Shown here: positions 8,191 through 16,277 of the stretch, one piece after another
Layout of the letters: each line of letters opens with the position of its first letter
Numbering within the stretch: position 1 is the stretch's first letter
Assembly (NCBI GenBank): GCA_027063215.1
Contig: JAMOSE010000140.1
Coordinates: forward strand, 1 to 38,902
Source: Sulfurimonas sp.
GTDB lineage: Bacteria > Campylobacterota > Campylobacteria > Campylobacterales > Sulfurimonadaceae
DNA: 38,902 nt
Reading direction: 5' to 3'
Notes under the pieces: generated by a model
The model's database searches: none
Seen by the model: the letters and a program-made list of their open reading frames with translations, nothing else
What the model was told of the DNA's origin: nothing
Position numbers and translations under genes: made by a program

Positions 8191-9597
8191 TCAAAGCTGT
8201 ACAGGTATAAAAATCTGATGATAATCATCAAGTTTAAAGTAGAGTTTTTCACTATCTGTTGAAAAGAGTGCATAAGCCCTTCTTGTAGTTAATTTTGCTG
8301 TAAAAGGAAGTATCTGAACAAAATTCTTTTTTTGTTTCAGGGTACGAATAGGATTATCATTTTCTTTGATCACTTTAATGGATTTTGAGAAGATAGTAGA
8401 GAGATTATAATAGTGTTCTATTACCTGTTCTTTCTCTTCTTGATGTTCGTGGACATAATTATAAAGCTCGAGATTGAAATTCATCTGCTCAGAGATATCA
8501 AAAATTGTAGCAGATATTTTTTCTAAATCTCTATTGTCAGAAAGAATTAATGCCGCATCTTTCACAGAAGAAAAGCTTCTGTGAGAAAGTTTCAATACGG
8601 GAACATGGACATCATAGAGAGCACGTCTGACATAATAATCAGCAAACATTTCAGCAGATACAATAACAAGTCCAACATGATAAAATTTTACATCATTACA
8701 AAATGTCTCTTTGAGATTAATACTGTCATAATCAATATCCACAATAATCTCTAAATTACGGTACTCTTTAATAAGCTGCAGTAATGCAATATTTGAAGGA
8801 TTTACAACTTTAATAACCAGATCATGTTTAAACTTCGTATGCACATAAACGGCACGTCGCACCAACTCTTTTATTTTTTCATGTGGAACTATATTCATAT
8901 CAATATAGAGTAAAATATTTGTTCCAAAAGGTTCAGGAAACTGACCGAGTTCACGTTTAATGGCACGATACACAGATTTAAGTACTGCAGGTTCTCCAAG
9001 CAACAAAAGTAAATCATTAGGCTGGATCATACGTCTGCGTGATGGCATTAAAAGCTGTCTGTTTCTATATATTGCCACAATTCGCCAGTTTTTTTGCTCA
9101 ATTACCCCAATATGACGATAAACAAAAGAGCTTCCAAAGGGAACCAAAACTTCCATTATCTCACCCTCTCCAAGACCGACATTTTGAGCAATCACAGGAA
9201 CATTTGGAAGATAATCAAGCATACGGGAAGCTAAAATCTCATTTGCATTGACAAGAACAACATTGGCATCCTCATTGGTCATCTTCCATTGGTTTAAGAC
9301 AATAATACGAAGCTGTTTTTTAATGACTCTGATGTTTTTTATACTGTTTTCTACATCACTTTGATTATCCATGGCAATAATCACCTGAATAAACTCCATC
9401 TTAAGTAGATTTGAAAGTTTATAAAAGCTTGTAGGATCAAACTCAAAAAACTTAAAACGGGCAGGATTAGCATCAGGAAACTCTTTGGCTTTGAGTTGCA
9501 CTACATAGTAAATATTTTCACTTGTATATGTCTCTGCAACCCTTTGAATAAAGTGCTCACCAATGGCACCATCACTAATTATCAATATTTTTTTCAT
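8191..9597 (-). CDS. TrkA-domain (RCK-like) cytosolic protein, COG3400 type
   Basis: A 468-residue soluble protein with an N-terminal Rossmann fold of TrkA_N type (KKILIISDGAIGEHF) and a TrkA_C-like portion around residues 135-215 (GEGEIMEVLVPFGSSF; MPSRRRMIQPNDLLLLLGEP). A less familiar C-terminal half follows, where I see no membrane segment. TrkA/RCK domains sense NAD(H), ATP or K+ and gate potassium transporters, but no transporter gene lies next to it, so the partner is unknown. It resembles the group sometimes labelled COG3400, common in Campylobacterota. It stands alone between trmA and aroB, with 29- and 60-base gaps. Confidence 0.65.
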   Translation of the reverse strand: MKKILIISDGAIGEHFIQRVAETYTSENIYYVVQLKAKEFPDANPARFKFFEFDPTSFYKLSNLLKMEFIQVIIAMDNQSDVENSIKNIRVIKKQLRIIVLNQWKMTNEDANVVLVNANEILASRMLDYLPNVPVIAQNVGLGEGEIMEVLVPFGSSFVYRHIGVIEQKNWRIVAIYRNRQLLMPSRRRMIQPNDLLLLLGEPAVLKSVYRAIKRELGQFPEPFGTNILLYIDMNIVPHEKIKELVRRAVYVHTKFKHDLVIKVVNPSNIALLQLIKEYRNLEIIVDIDYDSINLKETFCNDVKFYHVGLVIVSAEMFADYYVRRALYDVHVPVLKLSHRSFSSVKDAALILSDNRDLEKISATIFDISEQMNFNLELYNYVHEHQEEKEQVIEHYYNLSTIFSKSIKVIKENDNPIRTLKQKKNFVQILPFTAKLTTRRAYALFSTDSEKLYFKLDDYHQIFIPVQL

Positions 9598-9626
9598 GAT
9601 GGTATTATATCAGAAGTTTCAAACTG

Positions 9627-10733
9627 CTATTTTTTCAGAAGTTTAACACCCATCTCCACATGATGGGTATAAGGAAACTGATCAAAAAGTGCCATAGAGA
9701 CAACATCATGTGTCTGTGTTAAAATTTCCAAATCACGATAGAGTGTCTCAGGATTACAAGAAATATAGACGATCGTCTCATATCGAGCACTAAAACGACA
9801 AGAGTACTCATCCATACCACTTCTTGGAGGATCTACAAATATAGAGTCAATACAATAATCTTCTATATCTATATCTTTCATTCGACGAAATTCCCGTACA
9901 CCATCAAGAGCTGAGACAAACTCCTCAACACTCATACGAACAAACTCTATATTTGTTACATCATTTAAAAGCATATTTGTTTTTGCTGCATTTATAGAAG
10001 ATTTTGCAATCTCTGTTGCTAAAACCTTGTTAAATAGTGTAGCAAAGGGAATCGTAAAATTTCCTGCTCCACAATAAAGCTCTAGCAGATCACTCTTCTT
10101 TTTGCCAAAAGCATTCATTGCCCAACTAATCATCTGCTCATTCACACGTGGATTTGGCTGTGTAAAAGAGTTTTCAATGTAGTTGAATTTATACTCTTTT
10201 TTCTCAATCATTAAAGACTCAGTTATAAAATCCTGCCCAATAACAACTTTTTGCTTACGAGAACGCCCAATGATATAAATTCCCAAATCCTGTGCAATTA
10301 TTTCTGCTTTTTCTTTCCAATCACTCTCAAGTTTTCTGTGATAAAGAAGAGAAACAACAATCTCACCACTGCTTGAGCTTAAAAAATCTGCACCAAAAAG
10401 TTTAAAACCCAACGCTTTTTCTTTTATAGCATTTAAAAGTTTGGGCATTAAAGCAGCAATATGTTCATTTACCTGAGGACAGAAATCTATAAGCACAACA
10501 CCTTTTTTATCCTGATGATTCATTGCATAAAAAAGGTCATCTTCAACATGCCAGATCTTAAATTCACTTCTTGAACGATAATGTTCTTGAGGAGATCTGT
10601 GTATCTCTATTGATCCACTATAATATTTTTTAAAGCGCTCTGTATTGCGTTCTATCTTCTCTTGAAGCTGTCCTTCATAACCCTTGTCATAAACACTACA
10701 AGCACCACACTGACCAAAATATTTACAATCCAA
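9627..10733 (-). CDS. trmA: tRNA (uracil-5-)-methyltransferase with N-terminal Fe-S-type cysteines
   Basis: Makes m5U54 (ribothymidine) in the T-loop of tRNAs from SAM. TrmA-specific stretches include YRSRSEFKIWHVEDDL, ENSFTQPNPRVN, LLELYCGAGNFT (SAM site), FVDPPRSGMD, catalytic cysteine in YISCNPETL, and LFDQFPYTHHVEMGVKLL. Unlike E. coli TrmA it also has Cys3-x5-Cys9-x2-Cys12 and a further cysteine in IDFCPQV, the arrangement that binds a [4Fe-4S] cluster in RlmD/RlmC. The start is TTG: the frame is closed upstream by TAA, no ATG lies before the cysteines, and AAGGA sits six bases ahead of the TTG. A later start would cut off the motif. Confidence 0.92.
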   Translation of the reverse strand: MDCKYFGQCGACSVYDKGYEGQLQEKIERNTERFKKYYSGSIEIHRSPQEHYRSRSEFKIWHVEDDLFYAMNHQDKKGVVLIDFCPQVNEHIAALMPKLLNAIKEKALGFKLFGADFLSSSSGEIVVSLLYHRKLESDWKEKAEIIAQDLGIYIIGRSRKQKVVIGQDFITESLMIEKKEYKFNYIENSFTQPNPRVNEQMISWAMNAFGKKKSDLLELYCGAGNFTIPFATLFNKVLATEIAKSSINAAKTNMLLNDVTNIEFVRMSVEEFVSALDGVREFRRMKDIDIEDYCIDSIFVDPPRSGMDEYSCRFSARYETIVYISCNPETLYRDLEILTQTHDVVSMALFDQFPYTHHVEMGVKLLKK

Positions 10734-10748
10734 ACTCCATCCTTAATA

Positions 10749-11489
10749 CTATTTTATAGAGGCAATTAAATTACCGACAAGCAAGTTCCATCCATCAATT
10801 AAAACAAATATCAGGATCTTAAATGGCAAAGATATCATCACAGGAGGCAGCATCATCATACCCATAGACATCAAGATGGAAGCAACAACCATATCAATAA
10901 CAAGAAATGGTAAAAAGAGTAAAAAACCAATCTCAAATGCTGTTTTTAATTCACTGATTATAAAGGCAGGAATAACAACAGAGAGTGGCACATCTGCAAT
11001 ACTTTTTGGATTTTCCATCTTTCTTATACGTAAGAAAAGTGCCAAATCTTTCTCACGTGTATTTCGAATCATAAAGTTTTTAAATGGTAAAGATGCTTTA
11101 CTAAAAGCCTCTTCATATCCTATCTCCTCAGCAACATATGGCTTAATACCCTGCTCATATGCTTTTGTACCAATAGGCTCCATTACAAAAAAAGTCAAAA
11201 TCATCGCCAACATAACCAAGAGCTGTGTAGGTGGTACCTGTTGTGTTCCAAGAGCCTGACGTAAAAAACCAAAAACAATGACAAAACGGGTAAAAGTTGT
11301 CATTACCAACACCATAGAAGGGGCAAGTACCAAAAGTGTCAGTACAACTAATACATTAAGAGATGATACAAGCTGTGTCGGTGTATCTGGAGCAGAAAGA
11401 CTTAAATCTACAGTCGGAATAGTTACTGTATCAGCACCAAAAGCAAAACCAGACAATAGCACCAAAGAGACAAAAATTTTAAATATCAT
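10749..11489 (-). CDS. fliP: Flagellar type III export protein FliP
   Basis: Core pore protein of the flagellar type III export gate, forming the FliP/FliQ/FliR complex in the MS ring. Of 246 residues, the first 19 are a cleavable signal peptide, as usual for FliP. Signature segments are MTTFTRFVIVFGFLRQALGTQQVPP, here read as two blocks (MTTFTRFVIVFGFLRQALG and TQQVPPTQLL), MEPIGTKAYEQGI, and the terminal hydrophobic hairpin with MGMMMLPPVMISLPFKI. It follows the stator gene pair by three bases. In C. jejuni, as I recall, fliP sits directly beside glmU in opposite orientation; here the stator genes and eptA lie between. Confidence 0.96.
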   Translation of the reverse strand: MIFKIFVSLVLLSGFAFGADTVTIPTVDLSLSAPDTPTQLVSSLNVLVVLTLLVLAPSMVLVMTTFTRFVIVFGFLRQALGTQQVPPTQLLVMLAMILTFFVMEPIGTKAYEQGIKPYVAEEIGYEEAFSKASLPFKNFMIRNTREKDLALFLRIRKMENPKSIADVPLSVVIPAFIISELKTAFEIGFLLFLPFLVIDMVVASILMSMGMMMLPPVMISLPFKILIFVLIDGWNLLVGNLIASIK

Positions 11490-11492
11490 CTT

Positions 11493-12266
11493 TTATTTAT
11501 TTACTTTATCTAAGATAGAAGTTGTTTTTTTATTGTTCTCTTCACTCTTTTGACCAAAAAAATGAAGTTCAACTCTACGATTTTTTTCACGTCCTGTTGC
11601 AGTTGCATTTGTAGCAATAGGATGATACTGTGCAAAACCGGTTGCTGACATACGTGCAGGTTCAACCCCATCTAAAATAAGTTCATGCAGTACAGAAATA
11701 GCACGTGCAGATGAAAGTTCCCAATTGTCTTTAAAGGGAGAAGATGATCCCGGATTTGTATTATCAGTATGTCCCTGAATACTTAACTGCATATCATTTG
11801 GTAATTCAGCAATAATTAAAGCAACTCGTTTTAAGAAAAGAAGTGCATCCTGATTTTCAATTGTCGCAGATCCGGGTTTAAATAAAAGTGCCGCCGGCAA
11901 TTTAATAACAAATCCATTTTCTGCTTCATCAACGGTTACTTCAGGTCCTTGTGCTTTTTCCATCATTTCATTGAGATCAGATGCTGCCTGCTGCACTCTA
12001 TTGACTGTTTCACTTGTCTCATCCTGAGACTCTATAGGAGTAGATTCTTGAATACGCTGTTTTGAAATTTCAGTTTTTGTACCACCTTCAAGCACACTCA
12101 TAGCCCCAGAAAGTGAACCTATCGCTTCAGATACTTTTTTGGCATCCATACTACTCATTGAAAGCAAAAGAACAAAGAAACAAAGGAGTAGAGACATTAA
12201 GTCTCCAAAAGCAGCAAGCCACTCAGGCATACACTCTTCACATTCAGGACATTTTTTCTTACCCAT
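11493..12266 (-). CDS. Flagellar stator protein, PomB/MotB family
   Basis: Ion-channel and peptidoglycan-anchor subunit of the flagellar stator. A cysteine-rich head (KKKCPECEECMPEWL) precedes one transmembrane helix with the ion-carrying Asp22 in FGDLMSLLLCFFVLLLSMSSMD. That stretch is very close to Vibrio PomB and unlike the MotB of C. jejuni or H. pylori. A plug/linker region follows, then an OmpA-like domain (about 150-240) with IQGHTDNTNP, NWELSSARA and NRRVELHFF for peptidoglycan binding. I chose the ATG at 12266 rather than the adjacent TTG one codon earlier. It is followed by fliP after three bases. Sodium use is inferred, not shown. Confidence 0.9.
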   Translation of the reverse strand: MGKKKCPECEECMPEWLAAFGDLMSLLLCFFVLLLSMSSMDAKKVSEAIGSLSGAMSVLEGGTKTEISKQRIQESTPIESQDETSETVNRVQQAASDLNEMMEKAQGPEVTVDEAENGFVIKLPAALLFKPGSATIENQDALLFLKRVALIIAELPNDMQLSIQGHTDNTNPGSSSPFKDNWELSSARAISVLHELILDGVEPARMSATGFAQYHPIATNATATGREKNRRVELHFFGQKSEENNKKTTSILDKVNK

Positions 12267-12277
12267 CAATCTTCACT

Positions 12278-13042
12278 TTAATCAAATTGACTGACACGAT
12301 CAGACGGTGCAAGATAAGCAAGTAGTTTTGCTTCGAGTACACGAGGTGCATCCCCTGATTGAATGGACATAATACCTTCAAGTATCATCTCTTTTACCAT
12401 TGTTTCATCATCATTACGAATCCCAAGAATCGTTGAGATTGGTCCACCAAAAATATTACCAATCATCGCTCCATACATTGTTGTAAGAAGGGCTACCGCC
12501 ATCGACGGACCAATTGCTGAAGGATCTGCCATATTTAAAAGCATCGCAACCAGACCAATCAGTGTACCAATCATCCCCATCGCTCCGGCAAGCCCTGACC
12601 ATTGACTAAAGATAGAACCATGCACTTTATGACGAGTACTTGTCTGCTCCATCTCAATTTCTAAAAGTTCACGAATAGTATCAGGTTCATTTCCATCAAT
12701 TGCCATGGAAAGCCCTTTTTTCAAAAAATCATTCTCTTCATTGTTTACATCACCTTCCAATGCAAGAATCCCATCTTTTCTTGCTTTTGTGGCAAATTCA
12801 ACAAGTTTTTTAATCAGTTCACCGACATCTTCTTCACCAGGTTTGATAGCCTTCATAAAGATCTTTGTAAACTGCTTCATTTGAACAGGTTTAAACGCAA
12901 CCATCAATGCACCGATACTACCACCGACAACAATCAGTACGGAAGGAATATCGATATATGCACCAATACCAACACCCATAACCATAGCACCCAAAAGAAG
13001 TGCCATAATCAATACAAGACCAATGACCGTACCTAAATCCAT
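12278..13042 (-). CDS. Flagellar stator protein, PomA/MotA family
   Basis: Torque-generating stator subunit that forms the pentamer around the MotB/PomB dimer. The 254 residues show four membrane segments (about 5-25, 29-48, 150-170 and 180-202) and a charged cytoplasmic loop between the second and third. The start MDLGTVIGLVL, GAMGMIGTLIGLVAML, GPSMAVALLTTMYGAM and the end segment GDAPRVLEAKLLAYL resemble Vibrio PomA more than E. coli MotA. The Thr-Thr pair in ALLTT is, as I recall, characteristic of sodium-driven stators. It is the first gene of the stator-fliP group, with a promoter-like region upstream containing a 12-base direct repeat. Confidence 0.92.
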   Translation of the reverse strand: MDLGTVIGLVLIMALLLGAMVMGVGIGAYIDIPSVLIVVGGSIGALMVAFKPVQMKQFTKIFMKAIKPGEEDVGELIKKLVEFATKARKDGILALEGDVNNEENDFLKKGLSMAIDGNEPDTIRELLEIEMEQTSTRHKVHGSIFSQWSGLAGAMGMIGTLIGLVAMLLNMADPSAIGPSMAVALLTTMYGAMIGNIFGGPISTILGIRNDDETMVKEMILEGIMSIQSGDAPRVLEAKLLAYLAPSDRVSQFD

Positions 13043-13113
13043 TTATTTACCTTAACAAAAATTATTATTATCTTATAATACCACAAAAATTATTAGTGTG
13101 AGGGAAATAAGCA
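13043..13113 (-). promoter_or_regulatory. Candidate promoter/operator region of the stator operon
   Basis: The 71 bases between eptA and the stator gene contain a 12-base direct repeat (minus strand AATAATTTTTGT; plus-strand positions 13055-13066 and 13083-13094, period 28). Between the copies lies GGTATTATAAGATAAT, which offers a TATTAT or TATAAG -10-like box on the minus strand. The repeats would bracket the promoter, as operator half-sites might. No sigma-28 or sigma-54 consensus is evident. In such A+T-rich sequence a chance repeat is possible. Confidence 0.3.
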
Positions 13114-14709
13114 TCATTTTTGTAAAATATCCATATCTTTTTTATAAACATCTGTTTGAACATTAAATATACCAAGAAGCGTATGAAAAAGGTTGTCTTG
13201 TGAATACGTTTTGTTCCTTCTTTTACGCAGTGCATCCTGATCTATCTCTTTGGACATATTTGGACCTAACCACATAAGCGCCCCAATATGCGTTTGAGCA
13301 TCCGGTGCCATAAAATATGGTAAACCATGGAGATAAACACCGCCTTCCCCAAGGCTCTCTCCATGATCTGCCATATAAATCATACCTACATCATAACGGT
13401 TCTCATAGCTTTTTAAAAATTTTATAACCTGATCTAAAAAATAGTCTGTATATAAAATTGCATTATCATAAGCATTGATAATCTCTTGCTGTGTACACTC
13501 TTCAACTTGATTTGTTTCACATATCGGCTTAAATTTTTCAAAAGCTTTAGGATAGCGTTTAAAATATGCCGGACCATGATTTCCCATCTGGTGCAGTACA
13601 ATTAAGATATCTTTACCCTTGTTCTTTTCAATGAACTTATCAAGTCCAACAAGCATACCGACATCTCTACACTCCCCTTCAATACAGATAGAATTGTTTT
13701 TTGGAATTTTAAAATCTTGATATGGTACACGCAGTGCGACACCTTTTGAATCAGAATTATTATCTCTCCATAAAATTGCCACATCTTTCGTATGTTTGAG
13801 CACATCTAAAACATTCTCGGTTGTAATACCTTTTTTATAACTGTAATCACCTCTATCATACATAGAAAACATACACGGAACAGACTCTGCTGTCGAAGTT
13901 CCACAAGAACTCATATTTGTAAAGTCAATAACGTCATCTTTTGCTAAAAGCGGATTGGTCTCTCTTGTGTAATCATTAAGTGAGAAGTGATCAGCACGTG
14001 CTGCTTCACCAACAACCATAATAACAAGCTTTGAACGATTCGCATCAGAATGTTTAATAATTTTTGCATCTTCTCCAATCGGTTTAACAATAATAGGTCC
14101 GCTGTTAAATGTTTTGTTTATGTATTTTCCCGTTGAATATATCCAATAAGCAGGATTAACAGTGTAACGAAGTGGTTTATGCTCTCGGAAAAACGATGTA
14201 TAGTGTTTACTAAAGAGGAAAATTGAAGCACCAATAACTGCTACAGAGAGTAAAATCAATTTTAAACGTGAAAAAAGTTCCACTTTAAAAGCTTGTCTTT
14301 TTATCTCAACCTTATAAACATATACAGAAGGTAAAAGGCCTAGACATATAAAATAGAGCATCTGCTTGAGTGTTAAAAGATCCAAAGACTCATGCATATT
14401 TGTCTGCATCATATTTCGAATCATACTGTCATCTATAACTACATTGTAACTATTCATAAAATAATTTGTTACAGAAGATATCAATAAAACAACAATTAAA
14501 ACAGGTTTAATTGTCCATCGATTACTAAGCAGACTCAAAAGCAGTACATGAAAAAAGTAAAGAACAAAAACAATGGAAACAAGAAAACCAAAATTTTCAC
14601 TCAACGGATATACTTTTACCAAATTAACAAAAAAAGTATAATTATCAAATAAAACAAGAAAAAGCGTTGTAATTAAGATAAGATTTGTTTGTGTTATTTT
14701 TTTTATCAA
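13114..14709 (-). CDS. eptA: EptA/MCR-family phosphoethanolamine transferase
   Basis: Inner-membrane enzyme that transfers phosphoethanolamine from phosphatidylethanolamine to lipid A (and in Campylobacter EptC also to the flagellar rod protein FlgG). Five N-terminal helices (to about residue 165) precede a periplasmic sulfatase-fold domain. Glu235 in VVGEAARADHF and nucleophile Thr273 in CGTSTAESVPCMFS match MCR-1 Glu246 and Thr285, and Cys269/Cys279 match a disulfide of that family. WRDNNSDSKGV, HQMGNHGPAY and the zinc motif YMADHGESLGE are present. The start is TTG; no in-frame ATG precedes the first helix. It lies beside motility genes, divergent from glmU. The acceptor (lipid A or flagellar protein) cannot be told from sequence. 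Confidence 0.93.
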   Translation of the reverse strand: MIKKITQTNLILITTLFLVLFDNYTFFVNLVKVYPLSENFGFLVSIVFVLYFFHVLLLSLLSNRWTIKPVLIVVLLISSVTNYFMNSYNVVIDDSMIRNMMQTNMHESLDLLTLKQMLYFICLGLLPSVYVYKVEIKRQAFKVELFSRLKLILLSVAVIGASIFLFSKHYTSFFREHKPLRYTVNPAYWIYSTGKYINKTFNSGPIIVKPIGEDAKIIKHSDANRSKLVIMVVGEAARADHFSLNDYTRETNPLLAKDDVIDFTNMSSCGTSTAESVPCMFSMYDRGDYSYKKGITTENVLDVLKHTKDVAILWRDNNSDSKGVALRVPYQDFKIPKNNSICIEGECRDVGMLVGLDKFIEKNKGKDILIVLHQMGNHGPAYFKRYPKAFEKFKPICETNQVEECTQQEIINAYDNAILYTDYFLDQVIKFLKSYENRYDVGMIYMADHGESLGEGGVYLHGLPYFMAPDAQTHIGALMWLGPNMSKEIDQDALRKRRNKTYSQDNLFHTLLGIFNVQTDVYKKDMDILQK

Positions 14710-14733
14710 AGGATGTTCTCTTTATTTTTTAAG

Positions 14734-14751
14734 ATTATACCTTTATATAAT
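14734..14751. promoter_or_regulatory. Divergent -10 boxes between eptA and glmU
   Basis: The 114-base divergent spacer holds two perfect TATAAT hexamers. One is on the minus strand at 14734-14739, 25 bases before the eptA start. The other is on the plus strand at 14746-14751, about 72 bases before the glmU ATG. A further plus-strand TAAAAT occurs near 14785. No clear -35 hexamers are seen, which is usual for Campylobacterota vegetative promoters, where -35 is poorly conserved. Confidence 0.45.
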
Positions 14752-14823
14752 GAATAATAAATGAAATACTAAAATAAAAAATGGTAAAATCATTTTACAA
14801 AATTATTAATAAAAAGATTATAA

Positions 14824-16128
14824 ATGAATAATAACTCTATCAGTATCGTTATCTTAGCAGCGGGGAAAGGTTCTCGCATGAAGTCAAACAAAGCAAAAGT
14901 TTTACATGAGATTAGTGGAAAACCTATGCTCTATCACATAATAAAAGAGTCAAAAAAACTCTCAGATGATATCACTGTTGTCGTTGCACATCAAAAAGAA
15001 GCTGTTATCAAAAGTATGCAAGCATATTTTCATGATATCAATTTTATAGAACAAGATGCACAAAACTATCCAGGGACAGGTGGAGCTGTTATGGATATAG
15101 CTCCAAAATATGAAAAAGTTTTAGTTTTAAATGGTGATATGCCACTGATTACTGCTGAAGCACTCAAAGGTTTTCTAGAGATTCATGCAGATATTATTAT
15201 GAGTATCTTTGATTTAGAAGATCCAAGCGGATATGGTCGTGTTGTTATTCGCAACCAAGAAGTAGAATATATTGTAGAACAAAAAGATGCAAGTGAAGCA
15301 GAACTCAATGTAACAACAGTTAATGCAGGTATATATGCTTTTTCACGCTCAATTCTTGATCGATATATTCCAGATCTTGAGAATGACAATGCGCAACAGG
15401 AGTATTATCTTACAGACATTATTGCAATGGCAAAAGAAGAAGAAGCTTCTATTGTCCCTCTTTTAGTCGATGAAGAACACTTTAAAGGAGTTAACTCTAA
15501 AAAAGATTTGGCTCAAGCTGAAGTGATTATGCAGCAGCGTATAAAAAACAGATGGATGGAAGCAGGTGTAACAATGCAATTGCCTGAGACTATTTATATT
15601 GAAGAAAGTGTTGTTTTTGAAGGAGAGTGCAAGATAGAGAACAACTGTCGTATTACCGGAGAGAGTAGAATTACAGACTCCCATATAAAAGCAGGCAGTG
15701 TTGTAGAAGACAGCATAATGCAAAACTCAGACTGTGGACCTATGGCACATCTGCGTCCTGCTTCAGAGATTATCGATACACATATAGGCAACTTTGTGGA
15801 GACAAAAAAAGCAAAACTCAATGGTGTAAAAGCTGGTCATCTCAGCTATATAGGCGATGCAGAAGTAGATACAGGAACAAATATAGGTGCAGGTACAATT
15901 ACCTGTAACTATGATGGTAAGAATAAATTTAAAACTACAATTGGAAAAGATGTTTTTATCGGTAGTGACACACAGCTTGTTGCTCCAGTCACGATAGAAG
16001 ACAATGTTATGATCGCAGCAGGAACAACAGTAACAAGCGGTACAATAAAAAGTGGAAATCTTGTTCTAAGTCGTACAAAAATGCGTTTGGTAAAAGACTT
16101 TTATTATAAGTTTTTTGGTAAAAAATAG
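14824..16128 (+). CDS. glmU: Bifunctional GlcN-1-P acetyltransferase / GlcNAc-1-P uridylyltransferase
   Basis: Makes UDP-GlcNAc for peptidoglycan and LPS. The N-terminal pyrophosphorylase domain has VILAAGKGSRMKSNKAKVLH at residues 9-28, NYPGTGGAV and LNGDMPLI. The C-terminal left-handed beta helix (from about residue 250) has hexapeptide repeats, HLRPASEI and ITCNYDGKNKFKT, the acetyltransferase signature. Length 434 is normal for Campylobacterota. It opens the plus-strand block whose order (glmU, coaBC, uppS, peptidase, membrane protein, truA) I recall from C. jejuni. A hairpin at 16150-16177 separates it from coaBC. Confidence 0.97.
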   Translation: MNNNSISIVILAAGKGSRMKSNKAKVLHEISGKPMLYHIIKESKKLSDDITVVVAHQKEAVIKSMQAYFHDINFIEQDAQNYPGTGGAVMDIAPKYEKVLVLNGDMPLITAEALKGFLEIHADIIMSIFDLEDPSGYGRVVIRNQEVEYIVEQKDASEAELNVTTVNAGIYAFSRSILDRYIPDLENDNAQQEYYLTDIIAMAKEEEASIVPLLVDEEHFKGVNSKKDLAQAEVIMQQRIKNRWMEAGVTMQLPETIYIEESVVFEGECKIENNCRITGESRITDSHIKAGSVVEDSIMQNSDCGPMAHLRPASEIIDTHIGNFVETKKAKLNGVKAGHLSYIGDAEVDTGTNIGAGTITCNYDGKNKFKTTIGKDVFIGSDTQLVAPVTIEDNVMIAAGTTVTSGTIKSGNLVLSRTKMRLVKDFYYKFFGKK

Positions 16129-16149
16129 ATATTTTACAAAAAATAAAAA

Positions 16150-16177
16150 GTAGATATCTCATAAGTGAGTTATCTGC
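16150..16177 (+). terminator. Hairpin after glmU, possible weak terminator
   Basis: The arms GTAGATATCTCA and TGAGTTATCTGC pair over 12 positions with one G-T and one T-T, around a TAAG tetraloop, 22 bases after the glmU stop codon. The following bases (TAAATTTAC) are not a clean U-tract. It could be a weak terminator, a pause site or an mRNA end processed back to the hairpin. A TAAAAT -10-like box near 16246 could restart transcription for coaBC. Confidence 0.4.
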
Positions 16178-16277
16178 TAAATTTACAAACTTCAAATTGA
16201 TATTAACCAATATAAACACACCCCTATAAAATCTAAGATTTTTTTGATAAAATATCACTAAAAATAGAAAGTTTTCA

